Shown here in pieces: positions 1 through 7,702 of a DNA stretch of 33,846 nucleotides; the first letter of the stretch is position 1, and each line of letters starts with the position of its first letter. The translations under genes were made by a program, and so were the position numbers. The notes below the pieces were generated by a model, which saw only the letters and a program-made list of their open reading frames with translations, did not search any database and was not told the DNA's origin. Origin of the DNA: Chlorobium ferrooxidans DSM 13031 (GTDB lineage Bacteria > Bacteroidota > Chlorobiia > Chlorobiales > Chlorobiaceae); contig NZ_AASE01000022.1 of the NCBI RefSeq assembly GCF_000168715.1, positions 1-33,846 of the forward strand. The letters run 5' to 3'.

Positions 1-104
1 ATCGCCTGAAAACGGTCAGTTATGGTGAAGAGAGGCCATTTGCTGTCGGTCATGATGAGGAGTCATGGGCCCAGAACAGAAGAGCACACTTTGTAGCCGA
101 GTAG
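1..104 (+). CDS. pal: Pal-type OmpA-family lipoprotein, C-terminal fragment (cut by window edge)
   Basis: The reading frame is open from base 3 to the TAG at 102-104 and gives the last 33 residues of an OmpA C-terminal (peptidoglycan-binding) domain. It contains VSYGEERPF and NRRAHFV, which recur almost unchanged at the end of the next gene, so the two are tandem paralogues. By family knowledge this domain holds the outer membrane to peptidoglycan. The N-terminus, and therefore the lipoprotein signal, lies outside the window. Confidence 0.8.
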   Translation, partial: RLKTVSYGEERPFAVGHDEESWAQNRRAHFVAE

Positions 105-132
105 TATTGCCTGTTCAGGTTGTGATCTATCA

Positions 133-168
133 GGGGGCAGGCTGAACCGGGCGTGCCCCCGTTTTTTT
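133..168 (+). terminator. Rho-independent terminator after the first pal-like gene
   Basis: Stem GGGGGCA (133-139) pairs with TGCCCCC (154-160) and is followed by G and seven T at 162-168. It separates the two pal paralogues, so the second probably has its own promoter in the short gap, although I see no clear -35/-10. Confidence 0.8.
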
Positions 169-194
169 ATTAATGCTAAAATGACGATTGAACG

Positions 195-707
195 ATGAGA
201 AAAACAGTAAATGGCATCTTTATTCTTGCCTTGATGGTGACGGCGGGATGTTCGTCAAAAAGCGCAGTGACCTCAACAGAGAGCACTGGCGGCAGCACCT
301 CTTCAGAGAGTTCTGCACTCTCATCTCCGGCACAGCCCTCTACACCGACAGGATATGGATTCGACAAGTATCAGACAGGACCGCTCGGTGATGTGTTTTT
401 TGATTTTGACAGCTCCACACTCGGCACCGAAGCTCAGGGACAGTTGAAACAGAATTCCGAGTGGCTTGGAAGCAACACAGCCAAAGGGGCTCTGATTGAA
501 GGTCATTGTGATTCGAGAGGTACCGCAGAGTATAATCTTGCACTTGGAGAACGCAGAGCGGCAACAGCGAAGGAGTATCTGGTAAAACTAGGAGTTGCAG
601 CCTCCCGCCTTGAATCTGTCAGTTATGGTGAAGAGCGCCCTTTCGATGCTGCCCAGAATGATGAGGCATGGGCAAAAAACAGGCGTGCGCATTTTGTGAT
701 AAAATAA
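195..707 (+). CDS. pal: Peptidoglycan-associated lipoprotein Pal
   Basis: A 170-residue protein with a lipoprotein signal peptide: a positively charged start, a hydrophobic run, then the lipobox VTAGC, so Cys19 would be lipidated. Residues 20-60 are a Ser/Thr/Pro-rich linker. Residues about 62-170 form an OmpA-like domain with [19 protein letters not shown] at 103-121; Asp106 and Arg120/121 are the expected diaminopimelate-contacting positions. By family, Pal anchors the outer membrane to peptidoglycan as part of Tol-Pal. The cpoB/ybgF-like gene follows 82 bases later, the usual pal-ybgF order. No strong Shine-Dalgarno sequence precedes the ATG; the start is chosen because the lipoprotein signal begins there. 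Confidence 0.9.
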   Translation: MRKTVNGIFILALMVTAGCSSKSAVTSTESTGGSTSSESSALSSPAQPSTPTGYGFDKYQTGPLGDVFFDFDSSTLGTEAQGQLKQNSEWLGSNTAKGALIEGHCDSRGTAEYNLALGERRAATAKEYLVKLGVAASRLESVSYGEERPFDAAQNDEAWAKNRRAHFVIK

Positions 708-789
708 CAGGGGCGTTCAAGCCGTACCCTGGAGTAGCTCTGGAGCTGACAAACGGAAACAGGTATTAGTGTAAGTTTTGAATCAATCA

Positions 790-1575
790 ATGTTGTCGAT
801 ATCCATGAATACAAAGATTAAACCGTTTCTACTCTTTCCCTTTTTTCTGCTTTCGGCATGTGCTTCAAAGCAGGAGCTTGTTGTTGTCAAAGACGATCTC
901 CTGAAACTGAAAACAGATTCTGAGACCATTAAAACACAAACGGCAGTCTCCTATTCGGATGTACAGCAGATTCGTGATGAGGTTGCACGCCTGCAGGGCA
1001 GTATTGAAGAGGCCAGGTACAATAACAGCAAAACATTCGGTCGTCTTGGCATGGAGGACTCTCTGCTTGTGCACAAGTTTGATGATCTCGATTCACGGCT
1101 GCAGAAAATCGAGAGTTATCTTGGACTCGACAAAGATGCGAAAGCCCCTACGGCAGTGTCAAAGCCAAAGAGCAGTGCCGTAACTGACACGCTGAAAACG
1201 ACGGAGATCTCTCCTGAAAAGAAACTGCTGGATGAAGGGGTTGTGCTGTTCGGAAAAAAGAGCTATAGCGCAGCACGGGAAAGTTTTGGCAAACTTATAC
1301 AGGGCTATCCGAAATCACCCCTTCTCTCTGACGCGCAGTTTTATCTTGCGGAGAGCTATTTTCTGGAGAAATGGTTTGAAAAGGCCATTCTGGAATATCA
1401 GGTGGTTATTGCCAAATATACCAAAAGCAGCAAGCGTCCGGCAGCGCTCTTCAAGCAGGCGATCTGTTTCGAGAAGATTGGCGATACAGCGAGTGCCAAG
1501 GCACGATACAGCAGTCTTGTGAGTGTATATCCAGCTTCTCCGGAAGCAAAACTGGCAAAAAAGAAACTCCCGTAG
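790..1575 (+). CDS. cpoB: CpoB/YbgF-like Tol-Pal coordinator, lipoprotein version
   Basis: About 261 residues. The N-terminus is hydrophobic and ends in the lipobox LSAC, so Cys24 (counted from the ATG at 790) is a predicted lipidation site. Residues about 30-75 are a charged heptad-like coiled coil, matching the YbgF trimerisation segment. A linker follows, then three TPR units from about residue 145 (LLDEGVVLFGKKSYSAAR, AQFYLAESYFLEKWFEKAI and a third ending YPASPEAK). In Gammaproteobacteria CpoB links Tol-Pal to peptidoglycan synthesis; here the role is inferred from position and domain order. Start is uncertain: TTG 778, ATG 790 and ATG 805 are in frame; 805 gives the most typical lipoprotein signal length. 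The enterobacterial protein is periplasmic, so the lipobox is a difference. Confidence 0.8.
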   Translation: MLSISMNTKIKPFLLFPFFLLSACASKQELVVVKDDLLKLKTDSETIKTQTAVSYSDVQQIRDEVARLQGSIEEARYNNSKTFGRLGMEDSLLVHKFDDLDSRLQKIESYLGLDKDAKAPTAVSKPKSSAVTDTLKTTEISPEKKLLDEGVVLFGKKSYSAARESFGKLIQGYPKSPLLSDAQFYLAESYFLEKWFEKAILEYQVVIAKYTKSSKRPAALFKQAICFEKIGDTASAKARYSSLVSVYPASPEAKLAKKKLP

Positions 1576-1579
1576 AGAT

Positions 1580-1613
1580 AAAAAAAATGCCATGCAAAAG
1601 TGATGCATGGCAT
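1580..1613 (-). terminator. Rho-independent terminator for the minus-strand gene at 1662-2153
   Basis: A perfect 10-bp stem ATGCCATGCA (1587-1596) / TGCATGGCAT (1604-1613) is flanked at 1580-1587 by eight A, which is a U tract on the minus strand. There is no T run on the plus side, so it mainly serves leftward transcription. It may also block read-through from cpoB. Confidence 0.75.
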
Positions 1614-1661
1614 TGAAAAGGGGATGTCGCAAGCTTGTAGAACAAGAGGCATTGCCTCCTG

Positions 1662-2153
1662 TTACTTGAAAAACTTGTCCAGGGTATAGACTTGGCGGTC
1701 AATTTCAACGGCGAGCTGCTGGTGCAGTGAGTCATAAAAGACCGGAATATCCCTCATGGTCCACTTGATTCCCCGCTTGTCAAAGTCGATGACATACCGG
1801 TTCTCATTGTCAAGAACCTTCTGTTTCAGGTCAATTCCGATATCTGGTTGTGTGGTCAAAACAAACAACTCTATCTCACCTGAAATGATTTTACTGATTA
1901 TCTCAGGTGTCGGCGACAACTTTCTGCGTCCGGATGCAGGGCAGATCTGGATCTGAAGTTTCCCGTAGTTGTCCCTTTTTGCCGTGGTGATATAATATTT
2001 CTTGGTTTTATGCGCCGCATTTCCCGACCATGGTCCTGCTGTACTGACCCTGACCTGGTTTGTAGCGGTATTCGGACGGCTGAGCTGAGATCGCATCGTT
2101 TGCACGGTTAAAATTTGCAAATAGAACACCTTTTGGTGTTCCGCGTTCAACAT
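1662..2153 (-). CDS. Hypothetical protein
   Basis: Up to 163 residues; I do not recognise a family. Charged and mixed, with no signal peptide or transmembrane segment. The C-terminal half (from about residue 85) looks like a compact alpha/beta domain with a run of short hydrophobic strands, for example [16 protein letters not shown] and [13 protein letters not shown]. Start is uncertain: ATG at 2153 is the longest, but an in-frame ATG at 2096 (beginning MRSQLSRP) would leave a hairpin and one copy of a direct repeat in the 5' leader. It lies downstream of dnaK but is separated from it by a strong hairpin, so it is probably transcribed separately. A clear terminator follows. Confidence 0.55.
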   Translation of the reverse strand: MLNAEHQKVFYLQILTVQTMRSQLSRPNTATNQVRVSTAGPWSGNAAHKTKKYYITTAKRDNYGKLQIQICPASGRRKLSPTPEIISKIISGEIELFVLTTQPDIGIDLKQKVLDNENRYVIDFDKRGIKWTMRDIPVFYDSLHQQLAVEIDRQVYTLDKFFK

Positions 2154-2187
2154 GGTTAAATTAGCAAATCAAGGTTAAATAACAAAG
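2106..2187. repeat. Three direct repeats (GGTTAAA...CAAA) with an intervening hairpin
   Basis: On the plus strand GGTTAAAATTTGCAAA (2106-2121), GGTTAAATTAGCAAA (2154-2168) and GGTTAAATAACAAAG (2173-2187) are imperfect direct repeats. Between the first two is the hairpin GAACACC-TTTT-GGTGTTC (2124-2141). They surround the candidate starts of the hypothetical gene, so they may be operator sites or a leader structure. Function is not shown. Confidence 0.45.
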
Positions 2188-2211
2188 GGATTCATAACGA
2201 ATCCCTTTGTT
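2181..2211 (-). terminator. Hairpin downstream of dnaK
   Basis: A perfect 13-bp stem AACAAAGGGATTC (2181-2193) / GAATCCCTTTGTT (2199-2211) with a 5-nt loop lies 25 bases after the dnaK stop codon. On the minus strand it is followed by an A/T-rich stretch (TTATTTAACC) rather than a pure U run, so it may be a weak terminator or an mRNA-stabilising 3' hairpin. Confidence 0.6.
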
Positions 2212-2235
2212 TCTGATGAGCTTGTGTTGACAAGC

Positions 2236-4152
2236 TTACTTCTCTTTGTCATCAATGACTTCATACTCGGCATTTTCAACTTCACCATCTCCGCCGCTTT
2301 TTCTCTTTTCTCCTTCCGACTGAGGAGCCGGCTCGGAATGAGCAGCTTCAGACTGAGGTGACTGGTAGAGCTGTGAAGCAATCTCGCTCCACTCCTTGTT
2401 GACCTCTTCCATAGCGCTCTTGATGGATTCAATAGTGCCGTTTTTGTAAGCCTCCCGGAGTTTATCAAGGGAGCCTTCAAGTGCCGGGCGTTTTTCTGCC
2501 GGTATTTTATCACCCAGCTCCTTCAGCTGTTTTTCCGTGCTGAAAATGAGCGAGTCAGCCACGTTTCTTGTGTCAATCTCCTCCTTGCGTTTCTGATCTT
2601 CGGCAGCATGCTCTTTGGCATCAGTCTTCATTTTTTCGATCTCTGCATCGCTCAGTTTGCTGCTCGACTCAATTTTAATGCTCTGCTCTTTTCCTGTTGC
2701 CTTGTCTTTTGCCGACACACTCAGGATACCGTTTGAGTCGATATCGAAGGTGACTTCGATTTGTGGAATACCTCTTGGAGAGGGGGGAATATCACCAAGA
2801 TGGAACCGTCCAAGTGTTTTGTTGTCCGTGGCCATCGGGCGCTCTCCCTGAAGGACATGGACCTCAACTGAAGTCTGGTTGTCACCTGCGGTTGAGAATA
2901 CCTCCTGCTTTCTGGTCGGAATGGTGGTGTTTGCATCAATGAGCCTGGTCATGACACCGCCAAGGGTCTCTATACCCAGAGAGAGCGGAGTGACATCAAG
3001 CAGAAGCACATCGGTTACATCACCTTTAAGCACACCGCCCTGAATGGCTGCGCCGATTGCAACAACCTCATCAGGATTGACGCTTCTGTTCGGCTCTTTT
3101 CCGAAGAACTCCTTGACAAGAGCCTGAACCTTTGGTATGCGGGTTGATCCGCCGACAAGCACAACCTCATCAATATCCTTCATGTCAACCTTTGAATTCT
3201 TGATTGCACGATGGCAGGGATCAAGAATCTTGTCGAACAGCTCAGCGCTCAAGGCCTCAAATTTTGCCCTGGTCAGATTGATGACAAGGTGTTTCGGGCC
3301 CTCCTGGGTTGCGGTAATAAAGGGGAGGTTGATTTCCGTATCCGTTCTTGATGAGAGCTCTATTTTAGCTTTTTCAGCCGCCTCTTTCAGGCGCTGAAGA
3401 GCAATGGCATCATTGCGAAGATCAATACCCTCCTGTTTCTTGAACTCATCTGCCAGATAATCAATAATTTTCTGGTCAAAGTCATCGCCGCCGAGATGGG
3501 TGTCGCCATCGGTTGATTTGACTTCAAAAACGCCATCTCCAAGCTCAAGAATGGAGATATCAAATGTTCCGCCACCAAGATCGAAGACGGCAACCTTTTC
3601 ATTCTCCTTTTTCCGGTCAAGTCCGTAGGCCAGAGCTGCGGCAGTCGGTTCGTTGATAATGCGCTTGACATCAAGGCCGGCAATGCGTCCTGCATCTTTG
3701 GTCGCCTGTCTCTGAGCGTCGTTGAAATAAGCCGGAACGGTAATGACCGCTTCGGTTACCTTCTCTCCGAGGAAATCTTCGGCTGTCTGCTTCATTTTCT
3801 GCAGAATCATTGCAGAAACCTCCTGTGGAGAGTAGATCTTGTCGTTGATTTTTACCCTTGCTTCACCACTTTCGTTGATGATTTCATATGGGGCCATTTT
3901 TTTCTCGTTCGGGACCTCATCATATTTGCGTCCCATAAAACGCTTGATTGAGAAAATGGTGTTTTTCGGATTGGTTATAGCCTGTCTTTTTGCCGCCTGT
4001 CCAACAAGACGATCACCTGTTTTGGTCAGGGCAATAATTGATGGTGTAGTACGGTTGCCTTCTGAATTTTCAATAACTGTAGGCTGAGTTCCCTGCATGA
4101 CCGCTACACAGGAGTTCGTAGTGCCAAGGTCGATGCCGATAATTTTTCCCAT
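2236..4152 (-). CDS. dnaK: Chaperone DnaK (Hsp70)
   Basis: 638 residues, the normal length. The ATPase domain starts with [13 protein letters not shown] and contains the phosphate loop [13 protein letters not shown] near residue 195 and [12 protein letters not shown] near 335. The substrate-binding domain follows, then an alpha-helical lid and the charged tail ending [10 protein letters not shown]. DnaK holds unfolded polypeptides in an ATP-driven cycle with DnaJ and GrpE; neither partner gene is in the window. The start has an upstream GGAAAAG purine run. The hsp20 gene lies 84 bases upstream on the same strand with no visible terminator between, so the two may be co-transcribed. No full CIRCE operator (TTAGCACTC-N9-GAGTGCTAA) is visible upstream. 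Confidence 0.97.
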   Translation of the reverse strand: MGKIIGIDLGTTNSCVAVMQGTQPTVIENSEGNRTTPSIIALTKTGDRLVGQAAKRQAITNPKNTIFSIKRFMGRKYDEVPNEKKMAPYEIINESGEARVKINDKIYSPQEVSAMILQKMKQTAEDFLGEKVTEAVITVPAYFNDAQRQATKDAGRIAGLDVKRIINEPTAAALAYGLDRKKENEKVAVFDLGGGTFDISILELGDGVFEVKSTDGDTHLGGDDFDQKIIDYLADEFKKQEGIDLRNDAIALQRLKEAAEKAKIELSSRTDTEINLPFITATQEGPKHLVINLTRAKFEALSAELFDKILDPCHRAIKNSKVDMKDIDEVVLVGGSTRIPKVQALVKEFFGKEPNRSVNPDEVVAIGAAIQGGVLKGDVTDVLLLDVTPLSLGIETLGGVMTRLIDANTTIPTRKQEVFSTAGDNQTSVEVHVLQGERPMATDNKTLGRFHLGDIPPSPRGIPQIEVTFDIDSNGILSVSAKDKATGKEQSIKIESSSKLSDAEIEKMKTDAKEHAAEDQKRKEEIDTRNVADSLIFSTEKQLKELGDKIPAEKRPALEGSLDKLREAYKNGTIESIKSAMEEVNKEWSEIASQLYQSPQSEAAHSEPAPQSEGEKRKSGGDGEVENAEYEVIDDKEK

Positions 4153-4236
4153 GATTTCTTTTCCTTTTCTTTGATAGTGTATGAAAATGATGAGTTTTGG
4201 AGGGTTGCCCGCAAAACCCGAATAGTGATTCCGGCG

Positions 4237-4635
4237 TTATTTGATTGCAATCTCTTTTGTTCTTCCTGCAGGACGTGCTTTTGGCAGTGTTATGCAAAGC
4301 ATTCCACTCTCAAAGTCAGCCTGGATGTTATCCTGATCGATTATTTCGCCAAGATTGAAGCTTCTTGAAAAAGTGCCATAAGTCCGCTCAATCCGGTGGT
4401 AATCCTTTTTTGAATCTTCTGTTACCTGTTTTCTTTCGGCCTTTATGGTCAGAACATCATCCTCGATATTGAGTCCTATCTGCTCCTTTGCTATTCCCGG
4501 AAGTTCTGCCTCTATATGAAATGCAGTTTCGTCTTCAGCAATATCAACCTTGAATGCAGGTGCCGTGGGCAATTGTGATCCTGACCAGATATCGTCAAAC
4601 AGTTTCATCGGGTCTTTTGATAGTTTTACCAGCAT
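4237..4635 (-). CDS. hsp20: Small heat-shock protein, Hsp20 family
   Basis: 132 residues. A short N-terminal arm is followed by an alpha-crystallin domain (about 28-118) containing [21 protein letters not shown] and the motif [11 protein letters not shown]-terminal extension carries the I-x-I motif (IAI) that bridges dimers in oligomers. It is an ATP-independent holdase for aggregating proteins. The start is supported by AAGGAG six bases before the ATG. It lies upstream of dnaK in the same direction, making a holdase-refoldase pair. A sigma-54-like promoter match lies about 80 bases upstream of the start codon. Confidence 0.93.
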   Translation of the reverse strand: MLVKLSKDPMKLFDDIWSGSQLPTAPAFKVDIAEDETAFHIEAELPGIAKEQIGLNIEDDVLTIKAERKQVTEDSKKDYHRIERTYGTFSRSFNLGEIIDQDNIQADFESGMLCITLPKARPAGRTKEIAIK

Positions 4636-4717
4636 AGTATTCTCCTTGTAATCTCTTGCTTGTTATGAGTAGTGTGATTATTGGCAGCTCTGTCATACAG
4701 CAGCTTGACTATTAATC

Positions 4718-4734
4718 ATCAATTACCGTGCCAA
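4718..4734 (-). promoter_or_regulatory. Candidate sigma-54 (-24/-12) promoter for hsp20
   Basis: On the minus strand TTGGCACGGTAATTGAT matches the RpoN consensus YTGGCACG-RNNN-TTGCW at every fixed position except the C of the -12 GC (here A). It points towards hsp20 and would give a leader of about 70 nt. Upstream, several TGTCA/TGACA half-sites occur between about 4776 and 4833. The mismatch is at a normally conserved position, so this is a candidate only. Confidence 0.45.
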
Positions 4735-4930
4735 TGCCGAAAAAAGCTTGTCGCCCGCTTTTTCAGAACAGAAAATGTCATACTTGTGATCATTGTGTCA
4801 GGCTTACGCGCGCGAGTGCTGACAAAATGTCAGTAAGCGGGTGAGTAGAGTTGAACGGCTTCAAGCGGGATGAGGAGAGCGAGCCGGGGTCTTAAACCGG
4901 GCGGTATACAGGGGGTGAGAACGACGAGGT

Positions 4931-4971
4931 AAAACCGGTACGCTCAAGGGGATCGGAGCGCTACCGGTTTT
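4931..4971 (-). terminator. Long hairpin, probable terminator of the sigma/anti-sigma operon
   Basis: AAAACCGGTA (4931-4940) pairs with TACCGGTTTT (4962-4971), and inside it CGCTC (4941-4945) pairs with GAGCG (4956-4960) with one bulged C. It lies about 80 bases beyond the anti-sigma stop codon. On either strand the stem ends in TTTT. It is an atypical terminator with a short U run and could instead belong to an unannotated RNA. Confidence 0.5.
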
Positions 4972-5049
4972 GTGTAATCCTGCTGATCACTTGTGTTGAT
5001 CGTATCGGGTCATGCTGCGGCCTGGAGAGGGCCACAGCTTGCAGGGTGT

Positions 5050-5307
5050 TCATTCAAAGAGGAGGGTGTCTTCATGCTCGGTAGCAGGAATACTGGTGAG
5101 CTGCATATTTGAATTCACAAGCGATTGCGGCGCTTTAAACTGAACAATCCGCTCCTTGATGATCATCTTTGTTTTCTTTGCCTCTCTGAACTCCTCATGG
5201 CACTCCTTGCATTCGGAGAGATGCGCCAGAAAATCCTGCTCCTCCTTAAGATTCAGCTCGGAGTCTACTGCAGCACTCATAAGTACGCGGGCTTTTTTGC
5301 AGTTCAT
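5050..5307 (-). CDS. Zinc-binding anti-sigma factor (ZAS/RsrA-like), soluble
   Basis: 85 residues from the ATG at 5307. It has the anti-sigma zinc motif: Cys3, then His29-x3-Cys33-x2-Cys36 (HLSECKEC). There is no transmembrane segment, so it should be cytoplasmic like RsrA or ChrR rather than a membrane sensor. It begins 25 bases after the sigma-factor stop codon, the usual sigma/anti-sigma arrangement. The frame is open further upstream (to 5436), but that part lies inside the sigma gene and does not resemble the family; a start at 5346, overlapping the sigma gene's end, is also possible. By family it would sequester the sigma factor until the zinc thiols are oxidised. No Shine-Dalgarno sequence is visible, so translation may be coupled. 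Confidence 0.8.
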   Translation of the reverse strand: MNCKKARVLMSAAVDSELNLKEEQDFLAHLSECKECHEEFREAKKTKMIIKERIVQFKAPQSLVNSNMQLTSIPATEHEDTLLFE

Positions 5308-5332
5308 ATTAAAAAAATTATACGTATTGATT

Positions 5333-5956
5333 TTATTGATCAGCATTCGTATTGAACCCGTATTTCTTTGCATAGCTTTCAAGCTGTACCCGAAGCAGTT
5401 TTCTTCCTCTGTACAATCTTGAACGAACAGTACCAATAGGGCTTTCTACCATGTTGGCAATCTCTTCATAGGTAAACCCCTCAATATCACACAACTGAAT
5501 AACCTCTCTGAACTCTTCAGGCAGAGAGTGCAATGCCTGATAAACCTCTTCATGGAGCAAAGAGTGGAAATAATCGCTCTCCGCTTCAGTGGTATCACTC
5601 CGGGTATCCTTGATTGAATGATAAAAATCCTTTATAAGATCGTAATCAACCTTTCCCGGTTCTCTTGAGTTTTTACGAAAACGGTTGATATAGTTGTTTT
5701 TCAGGATTTTAAACAGCCATGCCTTGCAGTTTGTTCCCCGTTCAAAGGAATTAAAAAAACGATAGGCCTTGAGGTAGGTCTCCTGCACAAGATCCTCCGC
5801 ATCGTCAGGATTCATGGTCATGTGCAGAGCGTAATTGTATAAGGAGTTGAGATGCACAACAGCCTCTTTTTGAAACTCAAGCTGTTTTTGCTGTTCTTCC
5901 CTGGAGAGAGAGCCCTTTTTTGTTTTTATCTGACGAACCGGTTCATTTTTTTTCAT
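5333..5956 (-). CDS. ECF RNA polymerase sigma factor, SigR/SigH-like
   Basis: 207 residues. Sigma region 2 (about 30-100) has [20 protein letters not shown] and [20 protein letters not shown], close to the SigR/SigH pattern. Sigma region 4 (about 140-195) has [20 protein letters not shown], then [20 protein letters not shown], a helix-turn-helix for the -35 element. The start is preceded by AAGGATGATGTGATCAT (SD AAGGA). The partner anti-sigma gene follows directly. In actinobacteria this type directs disulfide-stress genes; in this organism the target set is unknown. A match to the SigR consensus occurs upstream of ssrA in this window, but none is visible upstream of the sigma gene itself. 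Confidence 0.92.
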   Translation of the reverse strand: MKKNEPVRQIKTKKGSLSREEQQKQLEFQKEAVVHLNSLYNYALHMTMNPDDAEDLVQETYLKAYRFFNSFERGTNCKAWLFKILKNNYINRFRKNSREPGKVDYDLIKDFYHSIKDTRSDTTEAESDYFHSLLHEEVYQALHSLPEEFREVIQLCDIEGFTYEEIANMVESPIGTVRSRLYRGRKLLRVQLESYAKKYGFNTNADQ

Positions 5957-6178
5957 ATGATCACATCATCCTTGTTCTGTCATTGCTTAACGTGCTTGTC
6001 GCTGACTTCGCAAAATAATTATAAAAAATATATTTTAGGTCAATTAAAGGTACCCTTTATAAATTGTTATGAGCGCTTTGAGCAGGCGGCGGATGGAGTC
6101 CGGACTGGTCGGGATAATCAATTTATACAGAGCAGCCCTGAAAGGTGATTCAAGAACTTCCGGTCTAAATCCTGATAC

Positions 6179-7702
6179 ATGACTTCATCACACGAATCTG
6201 CCGATGTTATTATTATCGGCGCCGGTATCGGAGGACTTACAGCCGCGGCGCTGCTTCAGGAACGGGGTATTTCAACACTTGTTTTTGAAAAGAACCCTTT
6301 TCCGGGAGGAAGCTGTTCCGCCTTTCAGAGAGCAGGGTACTCTTTTGATGCCGGTGCTTCGGTCTTTTACGGCTTTGGTGAAAACGGCAGCAGCGGAACA
6401 CTTAATCTGCATACAAGAATTTTCAGGAAACTTGGCATCCAGGTAAAGACAATTCACGATCCTGTTCAGATTCATTATCATCTGCCCAATGATTTTGCTG
6501 TTTCAGCCTCCTATGATCGCAAGACCTTTCTCGATGCACTGATCGATCGTTTTCCCTCTGAAGCCGACGGGATAAGAGCGTTTTACCGCGAGCTTGATGA
6601 TGTCCATGCTATTCTCAGTTCACTACCTGCCGGTTCTCTTGAGGATGTGAACCACCTTCTCACTGTCGGCGCCGGTTATCCGCTCAAAACCATCTCGCTT
6701 GCCCTGAAGACATTTCGCTCAATGGGTAAAACCGCACGCCGATATATCCGGGATGAGGAGCTGCTCCGCTTTATTGACATTGAAGCCTACTCCTGGGCGG
6801 TTCAGGATGCTGTTTCGACACCGCTTGTCAATGCCGGTATCTGCCTTGCTGATCGTCATTATGGCGGCATAAACTATCCGGTCGGCGGTTCCGGAGCAAT
6901 TCCGAAGGCGCTTTGCCGTGGAATTGAGAAGTTCGGCGGCCAGATACGATTTCAGTCAGCGGTGAGTGCAATTCTTGTTGAAAACGGAGAGGCCCGGGGA
7001 GTCAGACTTGCTGACGGTTCCGAATATTTCGCAAAAGCCGTTATCAGTAACGCCACCGTCTGGGATACCTTCAACAGGCTTATTTCGGACTCTCGATACC
7101 GGGTTGAAAAAGAGCGGTTTCAGCAGGCACCAAGCTGGTTTCAGCTTTTTCTTGGTGTAGACAGCTCGGTTATTCCTGCTGATTTCGCTGTTCATCATAT
7201 TCTTGTTGATGACTGGCAATGCTATAACCAGCCGGGCGGAACAATCTATTTCTCTTCGCCCACCATGCTTGATCCGTCACTTGCCCCTGCAGGCAAGCAC
7301 ATTGTGCATGCTTTTGTTACAGCCGAAATGGATGCATGGCAGCAGTACGACAGGGGAGGGAGCGAATACCTCGAAGCGAAGGAGCGGTTTGCCGAGCGGA
7401 TTATTGCCAGAACGGAGCGGATCCTTCCAGGGCTTGCACATGCGGTTGAGCTGAAGGTGCTTGCCACTCCGCTTACCCATGAACGCTATCTTAACCGCTT
7501 TAACGGATCATATGGCCCCTTGCTCAGACCGGGTCAGAATATTCTGCAGAAACCCCAGAATACCACGCCGGTGAAAAATCTGTTTGCGGTTGGTGACAGC
7601 ACCTTTCCGGGTCAGGGAGTTATTGCTGTGACCTATTCGGGGGTCTCCTGTGCATCCTATATAGCCAGAAAATTCGGAACTCCTCTTGAAGAGCTTGTTT
7701 AG
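6179..7702 (+). CDS. crtH: Carotenoid cis-trans isomerase CrtH (CrtISO/phytoene desaturase family)
   Basis: 507 residues. An N-terminal dinucleotide fold has DVIIIGAGIGGLTAAALL at about 9-26, followed by FEKNPFPGGSCSAF. The C-terminus has NLFAVGDSTFPGQGVIAV near 468-485, the FAD-closing motif of the CrtI/CrtISO group. Green sulfur bacteria make lycopene by the plant-like CrtP/CrtQ/CrtH route, in which CrtH isomerises poly-cis lycopene to the all-trans form; assignment to CrtH rather than another family member rests on length, similarity to CrtISO and the photosynthesis neighbourhood. The stop codon overlaps the end of the convergent alanine-dehydrogenase-like gene by 4 bases. An inverted repeat TAAAGG-TAC-CCTTTA (about 6045-6059) lies in the divergent region upstream. 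Confidence 0.85.
   Translation: MTSSHESADVIIIGAGIGGLTAAALLQERGISTLVFEKNPFPGGSCSAFQRAGYSFDAGASVFYGFGENGSSGTLNLHTRIFRKLGIQVKTIHDPVQIHYHLPNDFAVSASYDRKTFLDALIDRFPSEADGIRAFYRELDDVHAILSSLPAGSLEDVNHLLTVGAGYPLKTISLALKTFRSMGKTARRYIRDEELLRFIDIEAYSWAVQDAVSTPLVNAGICLADRHYGGINYPVGGSGAIPKALCRGIEKFGGQIRFQSAVSAILVENGEARGVRLADGSEYFAKAVISNATVWDTFNRLISDSRYRVEKERFQQAPSWFQLFLGVDSSVIPADFAVHHILVDDWQCYNQPGGTIYFSSPTMLDPSLAPAGKHIVHAFVTAEMDAWQQYDRGGSEYLEAKERFAERIIARTERILPGLAHAVELKVLATPLTHERYLNRFNGSYGPLLRPGQNILQKPQNTTPVKNLFAVGDSTFPGQGVIAVTYSGVSCASYIARKFGTPLEELV

Larger units (their letters stand above)
4636..5049. other. Gene-free 414-bp region with structured segments
   Basis: No convincing coding sequence is seen. 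From left to right it contains the hsp20 leader and sigma-54-like site, a cluster of TGTCA half-sites including the hairpin CTGAC-aaaat-GTCAG (4819-4833) whose right arm runs on into GTAAGC (complementary to GCTTAC at 4802-4807), and a G/A-rich segment at 4840-4930. It ends with the long hairpin at 4931-4971 and GATCA...TGATC at 4985-5001. It does not match RNase P RNA, SRP RNA or any RNA I recognise. Confidence 0.5.

Noticed and set aside
4800..4840. CIRCE operator for hsp20/dnaK
   Set aside because: Only a GAGTGCTGA-like half-site is present, with no TTAGCACTC partner at nine bases.
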